This document shows positions 1 to 8,608 of a stretch of 64,000 nt of DNA, one piece after another. The position numbers and the translations under genes were made by a program. The DNA comes from Micrococcus sp. (GTDB taxonomy: Bacteria; Actinomycetota; Actinomycetes; Actinomycetales; Micrococcaceae), in contig JASBVO010000011.1 of the NCBI GenBank assembly GCA_029961105.1, positions 1 to 64,000 of the forward strand, in the 5' to 3' direction. Every line of letters begins with the position of its first letter. Position 1 is the stretch's first letter. The notes under the pieces were generated by a model, which saw nothing but the letters and a program-made list of their open reading frames with translations, was not told the origin of the DNA and did no database searches.

Positions 1-571
1 CCTCGGCGGCCCCGGCGACGGCCGCGGTCACGGCGTCGAGGGCGGCCGGGTCCTCGGGCAGGAAGTACACCTGCACACCGGCCCCGGTGGCCGCGTCGGC
101 CAGCCGGGCCGCCGCCGGGCCGTCCAGTCCGCCGGCGCCGACGACGGCGGCGAGCCCGGCCACGGCGGGGTCCCCGCCGCTCTCCCCCGCGGCATCGAGG
201 GCCTCCGCCGGTGCCTGGGGGACCCGGTCGACCGCCACGGGGCGATAGGCCACCGCCGCGGATCCGCCGGTGGTCGTGGGCCCGGAGGGCCCGACGGTGA
301 CGGAGAGGAAGACTCCCGCCGCTGCGGGGCCGGCGCCGGCTGCGGCGTCGGGTTCGGCGGCGGGAGTCTGGCCGAGCGAGTCCACGAACGCGGGGACCAC
401 GAGGGCCTCGTCGAGGTCGACGACCTCCCAGTCCGTTCCGGTGCGCTGGCGCATCTGCTCGGCCGTGTCATCGGTCCCCACCCAGGCGACGGCCCCGCCG
501 TCCACGAGCAGGGCCGTGGCGTAGGGGTCGGACGTGGAGTGGATGGTGCCGTTGACGTAGAGAGTGGTCAT
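1..571 (-). CDS. Amidohydrolase-family protein, N-terminal part, runs off the window
   Basis: The minus-strand frame from ATG at 571 is open to the window edge (about 190 residues). It begins like an amidohydrolase of the YtcJ type: a short beta-strand N-terminus (MTTLYVNGTI), then VDGGAVAWVG, then VPAFVDS at residues 59-65, where the family normally has PGFxDxHxH. The metal-binding HxH pair is missing here; the frame runs into a Gly/Ala-rich stretch instead, so this may be a degenerate or non-catalytic member. Its ATG overlaps the helY stop (ATGA), which implies translational coupling. The C-terminus is outside the window, so the family call is moderate and no substrate can be inferred. Confidence 0.5.
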   Translation of the reverse strand, partial: MTTLYVNGTIHSTSDPYATALLVDGGAVAWVGTDDTAEQMRQRTGTDWEVVDLDEALVVPAFVDSLGQTPAAEPDAAAGAGPAAAGVFLSVTVGPSGPTTTGGSAAVAYRPVAVDRVPQAPAEALDAAGESGGDPAVAGLAAVVGAGGLDGPAAARLADAATGAGVQVYFLPEDPAALDAVTAAVAGAAE

Positions 572-3500
572 TCGTCCAGCGTATCCACACTGGAGTAGGC
601 CACCACTCCGCGACGGACGAGATCCACGGCACGCTGGCACTGGCGGGGCAACCCGGGGTGGCCCGGCACCTTGGAGAGCTGGTCCAGCAGGTCGATCACC
701 TGACGGGCCCAGCGCACGAAGTCCCCGGGGGCCAGGTCGGTGCCCTTGAGGGCATCGCGCAGGTTCCGTCCCCGGGCCCAGCGGTGGATCGGCCACACCA
801 GGCCGGCGTCCGGTTCGGGCGTCGTCTCGAGCTGGGCGCCGCGTTCGGCGAGCTGCAGCTCGTACCAGTGCTCACCGGTGCGGTCCAGGACCTCCTGGAG
901 CCGGGCGGTGGGCATGTGCGGGACGCCCACGGTCTCGTCCCCCTTGGACTGGTAAACCAGCAGGGCGGCGAAACCGGCCAGCTCCTCCGGGTCGAGCTCC
1001 CTGGCCAGGCCGTCCTCGAGCAGCAGTGAGGTCAGCAGGTCCCGCTCCCCGTAGATCCGGCGCAGCGTCTGGCCGGAGGCCGTCACCCCCGGTGCCTCCG
1101 CGGTCCCCGCGACGGCCCCGGCCACGGCGGCCTCGGCGTCCACGTAGCCGTAGGTCGTGAGCAGCCCCACCAGCCGGTCGAACTCGCGGGCGATCGTGTT
1201 CGTGCGCCCGGCGATCCGGGCGGAGAGCTGGTCCACCTCCTTGCGCAACCGCCACCAGCGCTCGGACCAGCGGGCGTGCTCCTCGCGGTCCCGGCAGCCG
1301 TGGCAGGGATGCCGTTCCAGTTGCCGCCGCAGCTCCGCGATCCGCTCACCGGCACCCTCGTCCCGGAAGCGGAAGCCGGCCGCGGCCCGGCCCCCGGGCG
1401 CCGGACGGTGCTCGCGCAGGGCGGCCCGCATGGCGGCGGCGATGTCCTTGCGCTGGGTGGGGGTCTTCACTTGGATGTTCTGCGGCAGCTTCGCCCCGGC
1501 CACCGGGTCCACCGGGGCGTCGATGTCATCGGTGGAGATGCGGCGCAGCTGGGCCTGCTGGGTGATCACCCCGACCCGCGGATTGGCCGGGTTCCCGGCC
1601 GGGAAGACCACGACGGCGGTGCCCAGCTTCCGCGCTCCCGGCACCTCGATGACGTCCCCGGGCAGCAGGTTGGCCAGGGACTCCTTGACGGCGCGCTGGC
1701 GGGCGCGGTTGCGGCCCTTGGAGGAGTCCTTCTCCGCCTCGGAGAGTTCCTTGCGCAGCCGCGCGTACTCGGTGAAGTCCCCCAGGTGGCAGGTCATGGA
1801 CTTCTCGTAGCCGGCCAGCGACTCCTCGCGGCTGCGGACCTCACGGGCCAGGCCGACGACCGAGCGGTCCGCCTGGAACTGGGCGAACGAGGACTCCAGG
1901 ATGGAGCGGGAGCGCTCGAGGCCGAACTGGGCGATCAGGTTCACGGACATGTTGTAGGTGGGCCGGAACGAGGAGTTCAGCGGGTAGGTCCGGCGCGAGG
2001 CCAGCCCCGCCACGGCGGCCGGGTCCAGTCCGGGACGCCACAGCACCACGGCATGGCCCTCCACGTCGATCCCCCGGCGCCCCGCGCGCCCGGTCAGCTG
2101 GGTGTACTCCCCCGCGGTGATGTTGACGTGGGCCTCGCCGTTGAACTTCTCCAGCTTCTCGATCACCACGGTGCGGGCCGGCATGTTCACCCCGAGGGCC
2201 AGGGTCTCCGTGGCGAAGACGACCTTGACCAGCCCGGCGCCGAACAGCCGCTCCACGACCTCCTTGAACGGCGGGAGCATGCCGGCGTGGTGGGCCGCGA
2301 AGCCCCGGGAGAGCCCGTCCCGCCAGCCCCAGAACCCGAGCACGTCCAGGTCCTCGGGCGGCAGCGACTGGGCGGCCTCGTCCACGACGGACTGGATCTG
2401 CTGCTTCTCCCCCGGAGTGGTCAGGTCCAGGCCCGCCCACAGGCATTGCTCCACGGCACCGTCGCAGCCGGCGCGGGAGAAGACGAAGGTGATGCAGGGC
2501 AACAGGCCCTCGCGCTCCAGGGTGCGCACCATGCCCGGACGGGACACGCGCAGGTCGCTGCGGGCGCGCTGCGGTGCCTCGTGCCGTCCGCCGGACGGGC
2601 CCGGTCCGCCGGACCCGCCGCCGTCGTACCGGGTGGTGGTGATGTCCTCGCGGCGACCGTAGGAGGGGCTGGCCCCGTTCCGTGGACCCCGGCCGCCGCC
2701 CTTGGCACCGCCCCTGGGACCTCCGCGGCCGGCCCTGCCGCCGCCCTTGCTCCCTCCCCGGGGAACCCCGCCGCGGCCACCCCGGTACTGCTGGCGGCCG
2801 GGCCGTCCCCAGTCGCTGCGCTCCTCGCGCCGGCGCTGGTCCTCGGCCAGCCGCGCCAGCTCGGGGTTGAGCACGAGCTGCCCGGTGGGCTCCGCGGGAC
2901 CGGCGGAGCCGGCGTCGGGGTCCGTGGGGTCCTGCACGGGGGTGTCCGGGCCGATCTCGTCGAAGGCGACCTCGGTGGCGAACAGGTCGTACAGCTGGGT
3001 CCCGGCCATCACGTACTGCCACAGCGGTACCGGCCGGTGCTCCGAGACCACCACGGCCGTGGAGCCGCGCACGGTGTCCAGCCAGGCACCGAATTCCTCG
3101 GCGTTGGAGACCGTGGCGGAGAGGGAGACGAGCTGCACGTGCTCGGGGAGGTGGATGATGACCTCCTCCCACACGGCGCCGCGGAACCGGTCGGCCAGGT
3201 AGTGCACCTCGTCCATGACCACGAAGCCCAGGTTGGCGAGGGTGTCGGAGTCCGCGTAGAGCATGTTGCGCAGCACCTCGGTGGTCATCACCACCACGTC
3301 GGCGTGCGAGTTGATGGCGGTGTCCCCGGTGAGCAGGCCCACCCGCTCCGTCCCGTAGGTGGCGACGAGGTCCTGGTACTTCTGGTTGCTCAGCGCCTTG
3401 ATGGGGGTGGTGTAGAACGCCTTCTGGCCGGCGGCGAGGGCCAGGTGGATGGCGAACTCCCCGACCACGGTCTTGCCGGCCCCGGTGGGGGCGGCCACGA

Positions 3501-3681
3501 GCACGCCGTTCCCGGCCTCGAGCTCGCGGCAGGCCTGGTCCTGGAAGGGGTCCAGCGGGAAGCCCAGGGTGGCGGTGAACCGGCCCAGCTGCGTCTTCGC
3601 GTCGGCGGCGCGGCGGCGGGCTGCCGCATACCGCTCCGCGGGGCTCGGCTGGCCGGTGGTGTCGTCCGCGGAAGGTGCCAT
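568..3681 (-). CDS. helY: HelY, SKI2-like DEAD/DEAH-box RNA helicase
   Basis: 1037 residues, full length for actinobacterial HelY. The Walker A motif APTGAGKT is at residues 64-71 and DEVH at 157-160, followed by the helicase C-terminal domain (QLTGRAGRRGID) and a DSHCT-type C-terminal domain. A long Gly/Arg-rich, RGG-like insertion (around residues 290-375) sits between the two RecA domains. The family is thought to unwind or remodel RNA in the cytoplasm. It lies downstream of tatA-tatC, as in Mycobacterium, and is followed by an ATGA-overlapping amidohydrolase gene. No Shine-Dalgarno is visible; a TAGGCT hexamer ends 6 nt before the ATG, which suggests its own leaderless promoter. Confidence 0.9.
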   Translation of the reverse strand: MAPSADDTTGQPSPAERYAAARRRAADAKTQLGRFTATLGFPLDPFQDQACRELEAGNGVLVAAPTGAGKTVVGEFAIHLALAAGQKAFYTTPIKALSNQKYQDLVATYGTERVGLLTGDTAINSHADVVVMTTEVLRNMLYADSDTLANLGFVVMDEVHYLADRFRGAVWEEVIIHLPEHVQLVSLSATVSNAEEFGAWLDTVRGSTAVVVSEHRPVPLWQYVMAGTQLYDLFATEVAFDEIGPDTPVQDPTDPDAGSAGPAEPTGQLVLNPELARLAEDQRRREERSDWGRPGRQQYRGGRGGVPRGGSKGGGRAGRGGPRGGAKGGGRGPRNGASPSYGRREDITTTRYDGGGSGGPGPSGGRHEAPQRARSDLRVSRPGMVRTLEREGLLPCITFVFSRAGCDGAVEQCLWAGLDLTTPGEKQQIQSVVDEAAQSLPPEDLDVLGFWGWRDGLSRGFAAHHAGMLPPFKEVVERLFGAGLVKVVFATETLALGVNMPARTVVIEKLEKFNGEAHVNITAGEYTQLTGRAGRRGIDVEGHAVVLWRPGLDPAAVAGLASRRTYPLNSSFRPTYNMSVNLIAQFGLERSRSILESSFAQFQADRSVVGLAREVRSREESLAGYEKSMTCHLGDFTEYARLRKELSEAEKDSSKGRNRARQRAVKESLANLLPGDVIEVPGARKLGTAVVVFPAGNPANPRVGVITQQAQLRRISTDDIDAPVDPVAGAKLPQNIQVKTPTQRKDIAAAMRAALREHRPAPGGRAAAGFRFRDEGAGERIAELRRQLERHPCHGCRDREEHARWSERWWRLRKEVDQLSARIAGRTNTIAREFDRLVGLLTTYGYVDAEAAVAGAVAGTAEAPGVTASGQTLRRIYGERDLLTSLLLEDGLARELDPEELAGFAALLVYQSKGDETVGVPHMPTARLQEVLDRTGEHWYELQLAERGAQLETTPEPDAGLVWPIHRWARGRNLRDALKGTDLAPGDFVRWARQVIDLLDQLSKVPGHPGLPRQCQRAVDLVRRGVVAYSSVDTLDE

Positions 3682-3687
3682 GCACCC

Positions 3688-3693
3688 AGCCTA
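3688..3693 (-). promoter_or_regulatory. Putative -10 element for leaderless helY
   Basis: On the minus strand TAGGCT is followed by 6 nt and then the helY ATG. No Shine-Dalgarno lies in between. This fits the actinobacterial TANNNT -10 with transcription starting at or next to the start codon. No clear -35 is visible. Confidence 0.5.
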
Positions 3694-3718
3694 GGACATG
3701 GCCTTCACGCCCGCGTCC

Positions 3719-3740
3719 CTAGAGAACCTCGGGTTCCTAG
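3719..3740. other. Hairpin across the tatC stop
   Basis: CTAG-A-GAACC, loop TCG, then GGTTC-CTAG forms a 9-bp stem with one bulged A and includes the tatC stop codon. There is no T tract on either side, so it may be a weak terminator, an RNA-processing site or coincidence. Confidence 0.3.
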
Positions 3741-4597
3741 AGATCCTGCAGGGGCGTGGGCCCGGCGCTGAGGTAGTCCTCGTTGTCCCGTTCGAGCCGC
3801 GCGTTGCGCTTGGCGCGCCGCCGGTCGTTGACCACGCAGACGATGATCGCCACGCCGAAGAGCAGCACGAGGGGGACGGCCAGGTAGAACATGGTCATCG
3901 CGTCCGAGCCGGGGGCGGCCAGGGCGGCGATCAGGGCGATGAGGAAGACCGTGATCCGCCAGTGCTTGAGGATCTGCCGCCCGCTGAGCACGCCGATCAG
4001 GTTGAGGCCGACCAGCACGACCGGCAGCACCAGGGCCACGCCGAAGGCGAGGAACAGGCGCAGCACGAACGGGATGTACACGTCCGCGGTGATGACGTTG
4101 GCCGTGCCCTCCGGGGACAGGCCCACGAAGAACTGGACGGCTTCCGGCAGCACCATCCAGCCCAGCACCACACCGAGGACGAACAGCGGGACGGCCGCGG
4201 CGATGAAGCCCAACGCGTAGCGCTTCTCCTTCTTCTTCAGCCCGGGAACCACGAAGGCCCAGACCTGGTACAGCCAGATGGGGCTGGAGATGACCACGCC
4301 CACGAAGAGGGCGACCTGCAGCATGATGTCGAAGGGCTGGCCGACGGCGCTGAAGGCCACCGTGACGATCCGTCCCTCGTCCGAGAGCCGGTGGACCGGA
4401 TCGATCAGGGCCGAGAAGAACGGCTGGTAGACGATGAAGCCGACGATGGCACCGAGCAGCAGCCCGATGCCGGAGATGATCAGCCGGTTGCGCAGCTCCC
4501 GCAGGTGGTCCTTGAGGGGCATCTGCCCGTCCGGATTCCTCTTCTTCCGGGAGAGGCGGGTCCGCTGGGTGCGGCCGGCCTGGGAAGCGGTCGACAT
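3737..4597 (-). CDS. tatC: TatC, twin-arginine translocase subunit
   Basis: 286 residues with the polytopic TatC pattern: a cytoplasmic N-terminus carrying MPLKDHLRELRNRL (the conserved HLRELRxR motif) followed by about six hydrophobic segments, including FVVPGLKKKEKRYALGF. TatC recognises the twin-arginine signal of folded Tat substrates in the membrane. It starts 18 bp downstream of tatA. The secreted GH3 enzyme in this window has a possible RR signal. The length and motifs are normal, with a short charged C-terminal tail. Confidence 0.95.
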   Translation of the reverse strand: MSTASQAGRTQRTRLSRKKRNPDGQMPLKDHLRELRNRLIISGIGLLLGAIVGFIVYQPFFSALIDPVHRLSDEGRIVTVAFSAVGQPFDIMLQVALFVGVVISSPIWLYQVWAFVVPGLKKKEKRYALGFIAAAVPLFVLGVVLGWMVLPEAVQFFVGLSPEGTANVITADVYIPFVLRLFLAFGVALVLPVVLVGLNLIGVLSGRQILKHWRITVFLIALIAALAAPGSDAMTMFYLAVPLVLLFGVAIIVCVVNDRRRAKRNARLERDNEDYLSAGPTPLQDL

Positions 4598-4615
4598 GGA
4601 GTGCGGACCGCCCGC

Positions 4616-4894
4616 CTACTTCTGGTCGTCGGAACCGGTTGTCCGGCGGTCGCCAGCGCGCGGGGTGTCGGTCTGGCCGCCGTTGACGATGCGGCCCTCG
4701 ACCGGTGCGGAGCCGTCCTGGCCGGCGCCCTTGCCCTGCGAGTCCTCGTCCTTCATCTGCTTGACCTCAGACTTGAAGATCCTCATCGACTGCCCGAGGT
4801 TGCGGGCCATCGCGGGCAGCTTGGGCGCTGCGAACAGCAGCAGCACCAGGGCAATGATGATGACGAGCTGCCATCCCTGGAGTCCGGCGAACAT
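4616..4894 (-). CDS. tatA: TatA/E, twin-arginine translocase pore subunit
   Basis: 92 residues: a short N-terminus, one transmembrane helix at about residues 8-24, the FAAPKLP hinge, an amphipathic helix ([19 protein letters not shown]) and a disordered acidic/polar tail. This is the canonical TatA layout. AAGGA lies about 9 nt upstream of the ATG. Together with tatC it forms a minimal TatAC system; no tatB is visible nearby. It follows pafBC by 32 bp. Confidence 0.93.
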   Translation of the reverse strand: MFAGLQGWQLVIIIALVLLLFAAPKLPAMARNLGQSMRIFKSEVKQMKDEDSQGKGAGQDGSAPVEGRIVNGGQTDTPRAGDRRTTGSDDQK

Positions 4895-4926
4895 GGGGGA
4901 GGTCCTTTCGGTTGAACGTACTGAGT

Positions 4927-6993
4927 CTACGGCACCGCGGCGGCCGGCGGCGCCTCCGGGGCGTCATAACCGGCCCTGGCCTCCTCGAGCCAGCTGGTCA
5001 CCGAGCCCACGAGTGAATCCGGTGACAGTACGCGGAACTCTCCGCCGTGGCGGGCGGCCTGGGAGCGGGCATAGTCCGCCGAGGACAGGCGGACCTCAGC
5101 CACCACGGAGCCGTCCTCGAGGGTGGCGGTCCGCTCGGGACGGAAGCCGTCGGCCAGGTCCCGGATCCGGTGGGCGAAGAGCACGTGGGCAGTGGTCTCG
5201 GCGCCCCGCTGCGTGAACAGTGGCCCGTCCAGGTCGACCTGGCGCCCGCCGTGCACCTCCCCGGTCTCCTCCACCGCACCGATCCGGTCGATCCTGAAGT
5301 TGCGCAGGTCCTCCTGCTGCCGGCACCAGGCCTGCAGGTAGCCGTGGCCGCCCTCGGTGATGATCCTCAGGGGCTCGATCTCACGCCGCGTCTGCTGGTC
5401 ACGGCCGGCGGCGTGGTAGGTGATGGTCAGCACCCGGCGCTCCCGCACCGCGGCGTGCAGCCGTCCGGCCAGCTCGGTGTACGGGCCGAAGTCGAACCGG
5501 GCGTTGATGCCCTCGGCGGCCTGTTCCACCTCGGGTCCCGAGGCGGCCACGATCTTGGCCAGCGCGGTCCGGGCGGCGGCCCGCTCGTCCTCGCCCAGGC
5601 CGGGTATGCCGGCGGAGGCGCGCAACCCGACGACCAGGGCGCCGGCCTCCGGGATGCTCAGCCGCAGTGGACCGGACAGGTCCTCCGCGCGGCTGATGCG
5701 GACCTGTCCGTCGTGGTCCTCGACGTCGAACTGCTCGCCGGCGAAGTAGCGTTCCGGCATGCCGCAGAATCGCAGCTCGTCGAGGATCCGGGTGAGCTGG
5801 GCGTCGGTGACGTCCAGCCGGTCGGCCAGTTCGCCGCGGTCCATCGCCCCGCGCTGGTTGATCAGGCCGATGATGTCCACCATGGTGGCCACCTTGTCCC
5901 GGTCACTGAGCCGGTTCCGCCGCCGGCGGGGTTCGGAGAGCGCGTAGTCCGGCACCGGCCGGCGGTGGGCGTCCAGGGCACCGTCCAGCAGTCCCACGAC
6001 GGCGTCGCGCAGCGCGGGCGAGGAGGACGGCACCCGGGCCGTCGGGCCGGCGGCGGCGATGGTGCCGGCCAGTTCCGCCGGCCGGGTGTAGGAGATGCGG
6101 ACCTTGTCCCAGCCGTCCTCGGAGGTCCCGGTCACCTCGGCGCCCACGCGCAGGCCCACGGCGCGGCCGGGACGCAACTGCAGGGTCGCCGTGGCCGGCT
6201 CATGCTCACCGGAGATGAGGTCGTGGACGGCCTGCAGGTCCAGGTCCGCCGGCCTGCGGGGCGCACCGGCGTCGTCGTCGGCCGCCTGGGGTCCGGATTC
6301 CATCCGCGTCAGCCGGAACGTCCGTTGGGCCCGCCGGTCGAGGTCCCAGCCGATGAGGTACCACGCGCCGGTGGGGTTCGTGAGGGCCCAGGCCCGCACG
6401 GTGCGCCGCTGCGCACGCGCTCCCCCGGCCGTGCGGTAGTCGAAGGTGATGACCGACTGGTCGCGGACCGCATCGGCCAGGGCGGTCAGCGTGCGGTCGG
6501 CGTCCGCCAGCCGGGCACCGAAGGCCTCGTGGTCCGAGGTTGAGGTGGCTGTGACCCAGTCCTCCCCGGCGTCGAGCCGCCCGAGGGCCCGGACCACGGC
6601 CCGGTCGACGTCGGAGCCCTGCCAGGCCGAGCGGGCGCGGACCAGGGCAAGGCGCTCGGCGTCCGTGAAGTCGACGTGCGGCAGGTACATCCGCTCCTGG
6701 TCGATCCGGTACCGGACCTCGTCCGCCCGCTCGGAGCCCTCCCAGTTCGCGGTCTCCTGGACGTCGTAGGCCTCCAGGGGCACCCCGATGTCCTTCAGGA
6801 CATCCTTGTCCCGGGTGAACATCTTCTCGAAGGCCTGCTCCGAGGTGGCGGCCGCATAGCCGTCCACGTAGTGGCGCAGGTACTCCTTGGTGACGCCACC
6901 GCGGCGGTGGGTGAGCAGCACCCACAGCAGGGAGACGATGCGTTCCGGCGAGGGAAGCCGGGCGGCGGTCTCAGGGGACGAGGATGCCGTCAC
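4927..6993 (-). CDS. pafBC: PafBC, fused WYL-domain DNA-damage transcriptional activator
   Basis: 688 residues containing two consecutive copies of the HTH-WYL-WCX architecture. The first begins with [21 protein letters not shown]; the second begins near [22 protein letters not shown]. It therefore corresponds to mycobacterial PafB and PafC fused into one chain, as described for Arthrobacter. In mycobacteria PafBC activates the RecA-independent DNA-damage regulon. The start is GTG at 6993, 7 bp after the FKBP stop. Its position between pafA and tatA matches the mycobacterial order. Despite the name it is not an enzyme of pupylation. Confidence 0.9.
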   Translation of the reverse strand: MTASSSPETAARLPSPERIVSLLWVLLTHRRGGVTKEYLRHYVDGYAAATSEQAFEKMFTRDKDVLKDIGVPLEAYDVQETANWEGSERADEVRYRIDQERMYLPHVDFTDAERLALVRARSAWQGSDVDRAVVRALGRLDAGEDWVTATSTSDHEAFGARLADADRTLTALADAVRDQSVITFDYRTAGGARAQRRTVRAWALTNPTGAWYLIGWDLDRRAQRTFRLTRMESGPQAADDDAGAPRRPADLDLQAVHDLISGEHEPATATLQLRPGRAVGLRVGAEVTGTSEDGWDKVRISYTRPAELAGTIAAAGPTARVPSSSPALRDAVVGLLDGALDAHRRPVPDYALSEPRRRRNRLSDRDKVATMVDIIGLINQRGAMDRGELADRLDVTDAQLTRILDELRFCGMPERYFAGEQFDVEDHDGQVRISRAEDLSGPLRLSIPEAGALVVGLRASAGIPGLGEDERAAARTALAKIVAASGPEVEQAAEGINARFDFGPYTELAGRLHAAVRERRVLTITYHAAGRDQQTRREIEPLRIITEGGHGYLQAWCRQQEDLRNFRIDRIGAVEETGEVHGGRQVDLDGPLFTQRGAETTAHVLFAHRIRDLADGFRPERTATLEDGSVVAEVRLSSADYARSQAARHGGEFRVLSPDSLVGSVTSWLEEARAGYDAPEAPPAAAVP

Positions 6994-7000
6994 GGCCGGT

Positions 7001-7396
7001 TCAGCGGACGTCGACGAGGTCCACGACGAAGATCAGGGTCTCCCCCGGGCCGATCTCGGCACCGGCGCCGCGGTCCCCGTAGGCCAGGTGCGGGGGGATC
7101 TCCAGCCGGCGGCGGCCCCCGGGCCTCATCCCCAGCAGCCCGTCGTCCCAGCCCTTGATGACCTGGCCGACGCCGACCGTGAAGGGCAGCGGCTGGCCGC
7201 GGTTCCAGGAGGCGTCGAACTCGGCCCCGGTGGACCAGGCGACCCCCACGTAGTGGCACTCCACGTTGTCCCCGGCCTGGACGGCGGGTCCGGAGCCCTC
7301 GATCAGGTCCTCGATGACCAGGTCCTCCGGCGGGGTCTCCCCCGGGAATTCGATCTCGGGGCGGGAACGGTCGTAATTGCGCTGTCCGAAGGACAT
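7001..7396 (-). CDS. FKBP-type peptidyl-prolyl isomerase, cytoplasmic
   Basis: 131 residues with a single FKBP domain: DNVECHYVGVAWSTG, FDASWNRGQPLPFTVG, GWDDGLLGMRPGGRR, IPPHLAYGDRG and LIFVVDLVDV. No signal peptide is present, so it probably acts in the cytoplasm in protein folding. GGAAGGA lies about 10 nt before the ATG. It sits between the larger lipoprotein FKBP and pafBC in the same co-directional run. Confidence 0.92.
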   Translation of the reverse strand: MSFGQRNYDRSRPEIEFPGETPPEDLVIEDLIEGSGPAVQAGDNVECHYVGVAWSTGAEFDASWNRGQPLPFTVGVGQVIKGWDDGLLGMRPGGRRRLEIPPHLAYGDRGAGAEIGPGETLIFVVDLVDVR

Positions 7397-7474
7397 GGGA
7401 TCGGGTTCCTTCCAGGTCGGGGTCCGTCAGGCCATCCTACTGAAGACTCGGCGCGTCCCCTGCCGGGTCCGGGA

Positions 7475-8518
7475 CTACTCCGAGGCGGACGGGGAGGGCT
7501 CGGCGGAGGCCTCCTGCGAGGGCTGCGGGGTGCCCTCGGGCTGGGGGGCGGGCTGGGCAGGGGGCATGGCGTGGATGATGTCGACGACGAAGACCATCGT
7601 CTCGTCCTGGAGCTCGTGGCCCTCGGACTCCCCGTAGCCGAGTTCGGGCGGGATGACGAGCATGACCTGGGAGCCGACCCTCTGTCCCTCGAGGCCCTGC
7701 GCCCAGCCGGTGACGACCCGGTCCAGGGTGGTCCCGAACAGCGTGCCCTTGGACCAGGTCGAGTCGAACTCCTCACCGTCGGACCACTTGATGCCCTTGT
7801 ACTGCAGGGTGACGTAGTCGTTGGGTCCGATCTCCTCGCCCTCGCCCTGGATCAGCGGCTGGACCACGAGGTCCTTCGGGGCCTCCCCTTCGGGCTTGGC
7901 GATCGTCGGCTCGCCGGACTCCTCGTCCAGCGTCACCTTCGGCAGCTTGGGGTCGACGTCCTCGACGGGCTCCCCGGTGGCACGGGCCGGCGTCGTCCCG
8001 GCGATCTGGAAGACCATGAGCTGGTCCGAGGCGCCCTGGCCGAGCTTCTCCGCGGGCATGAAGAAGGCGACCTGCGCCCCGACCCGGTTCTGGTCCAGCA
8101 TGCTGTAGAGGACCTCGTTGGCCTCCTTCAGGCCGTCCGTGAGGTGGACCGCCTCCGAGCCCTGCGTGAAGTTGTCCGCGGTGACCTCGCCGGTGGCCGG
8201 GTCCACGACGGCGGTCTGGACCATCGCGACGTCCCCGGGCTCGATCTCCTCGCCCTCGCCGTCCTTCAGGACGCGGGAGGAGATCTCGTCCGTCTCGATC
8301 TCCCCGTCCACGGTGACCTCCGGGGAACCGTCCTCCGCGACCGTGAGCGAGACCGGCTTCAGGGCCTCCTTGTCCCCGGCCCCGCGGGCCTCGGGCTCGG
8401 CACAGCCGGCCAGCAGCAGGGCCCCGGCGAGGGCGAGGCCCAGGGGTGCGGCGGCCCGGAAGCGGCGCAGCGGCCGGGACAGGGAGCGGGATGCGGAACG
8501 GGGGACGGTGCCAGTCAT
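7475..8518 (-). CDS. Lipoprotein FKBP-type peptidyl-prolyl isomerase with two FKBP-like domains
   Basis: 347 residues. The N-terminus is basic and hydrophobic with a lipobox LLAGC (Cys39), so the protein should be an extracytoplasmic lipoprotein. The C-terminal FKBP domain is canonical (VTLQYKGIKWSDGEEFDSTW, GWAQGLEGQRVGSQ, IPPELGYGE, MVFVVDIIHAM). The middle part (VAMVQTAVVDPATGEV and on) looks like a second, degenerate FKBP copy that lacks several catalytic aromatics. The C-terminus is Pro/Gln/Ser-rich. The likely role is folding of exported proteins, in keeping with its position a few genes from tatAC. Confidence 0.88.
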   Translation of the reverse strand: MTGTVPRSASRSLSRPLRRFRAAAPLGLALAGALLLAGCAEPEARGAGDKEALKPVSLTVAEDGSPEVTVDGEIETDEISSRVLKDGEGEEIEPGDVAMVQTAVVDPATGEVTADNFTQGSEAVHLTDGLKEANEVLYSMLDQNRVGAQVAFFMPAEKLGQGASDQLMVFQIAGTTPARATGEPVEDVDPKLPKVTLDEESGEPTIAKPEGEAPKDLVVQPLIQGEGEEIGPNDYVTLQYKGIKWSDGEEFDSTWSKGTLFGTTLDRVVTGWAQGLEGQRVGSQVMLVIPPELGYGESEGHELQDETMVFVVDIIHAMPPAQPAPQPEGTPQPSQEASAEPSPSASE

Positions 8519-8608
8519 GGGATCCTTCGGTAGTGCCGGCGGGCTCGTGGCGCGCTCGGCGCGCGCAGCCCTGTCCGGGTTGCCACCCGGACACTCTACT
8601 GTGGCACG

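Noticed and set aside
1276-3771. Long plus-strand frame opposite helY (831 codons)
   Set aside because: High GC leaves antisense frames open; the translation is low-complexity Gly/Arg/His-rich without domains, while helY on the other strand has all helicase motifs.
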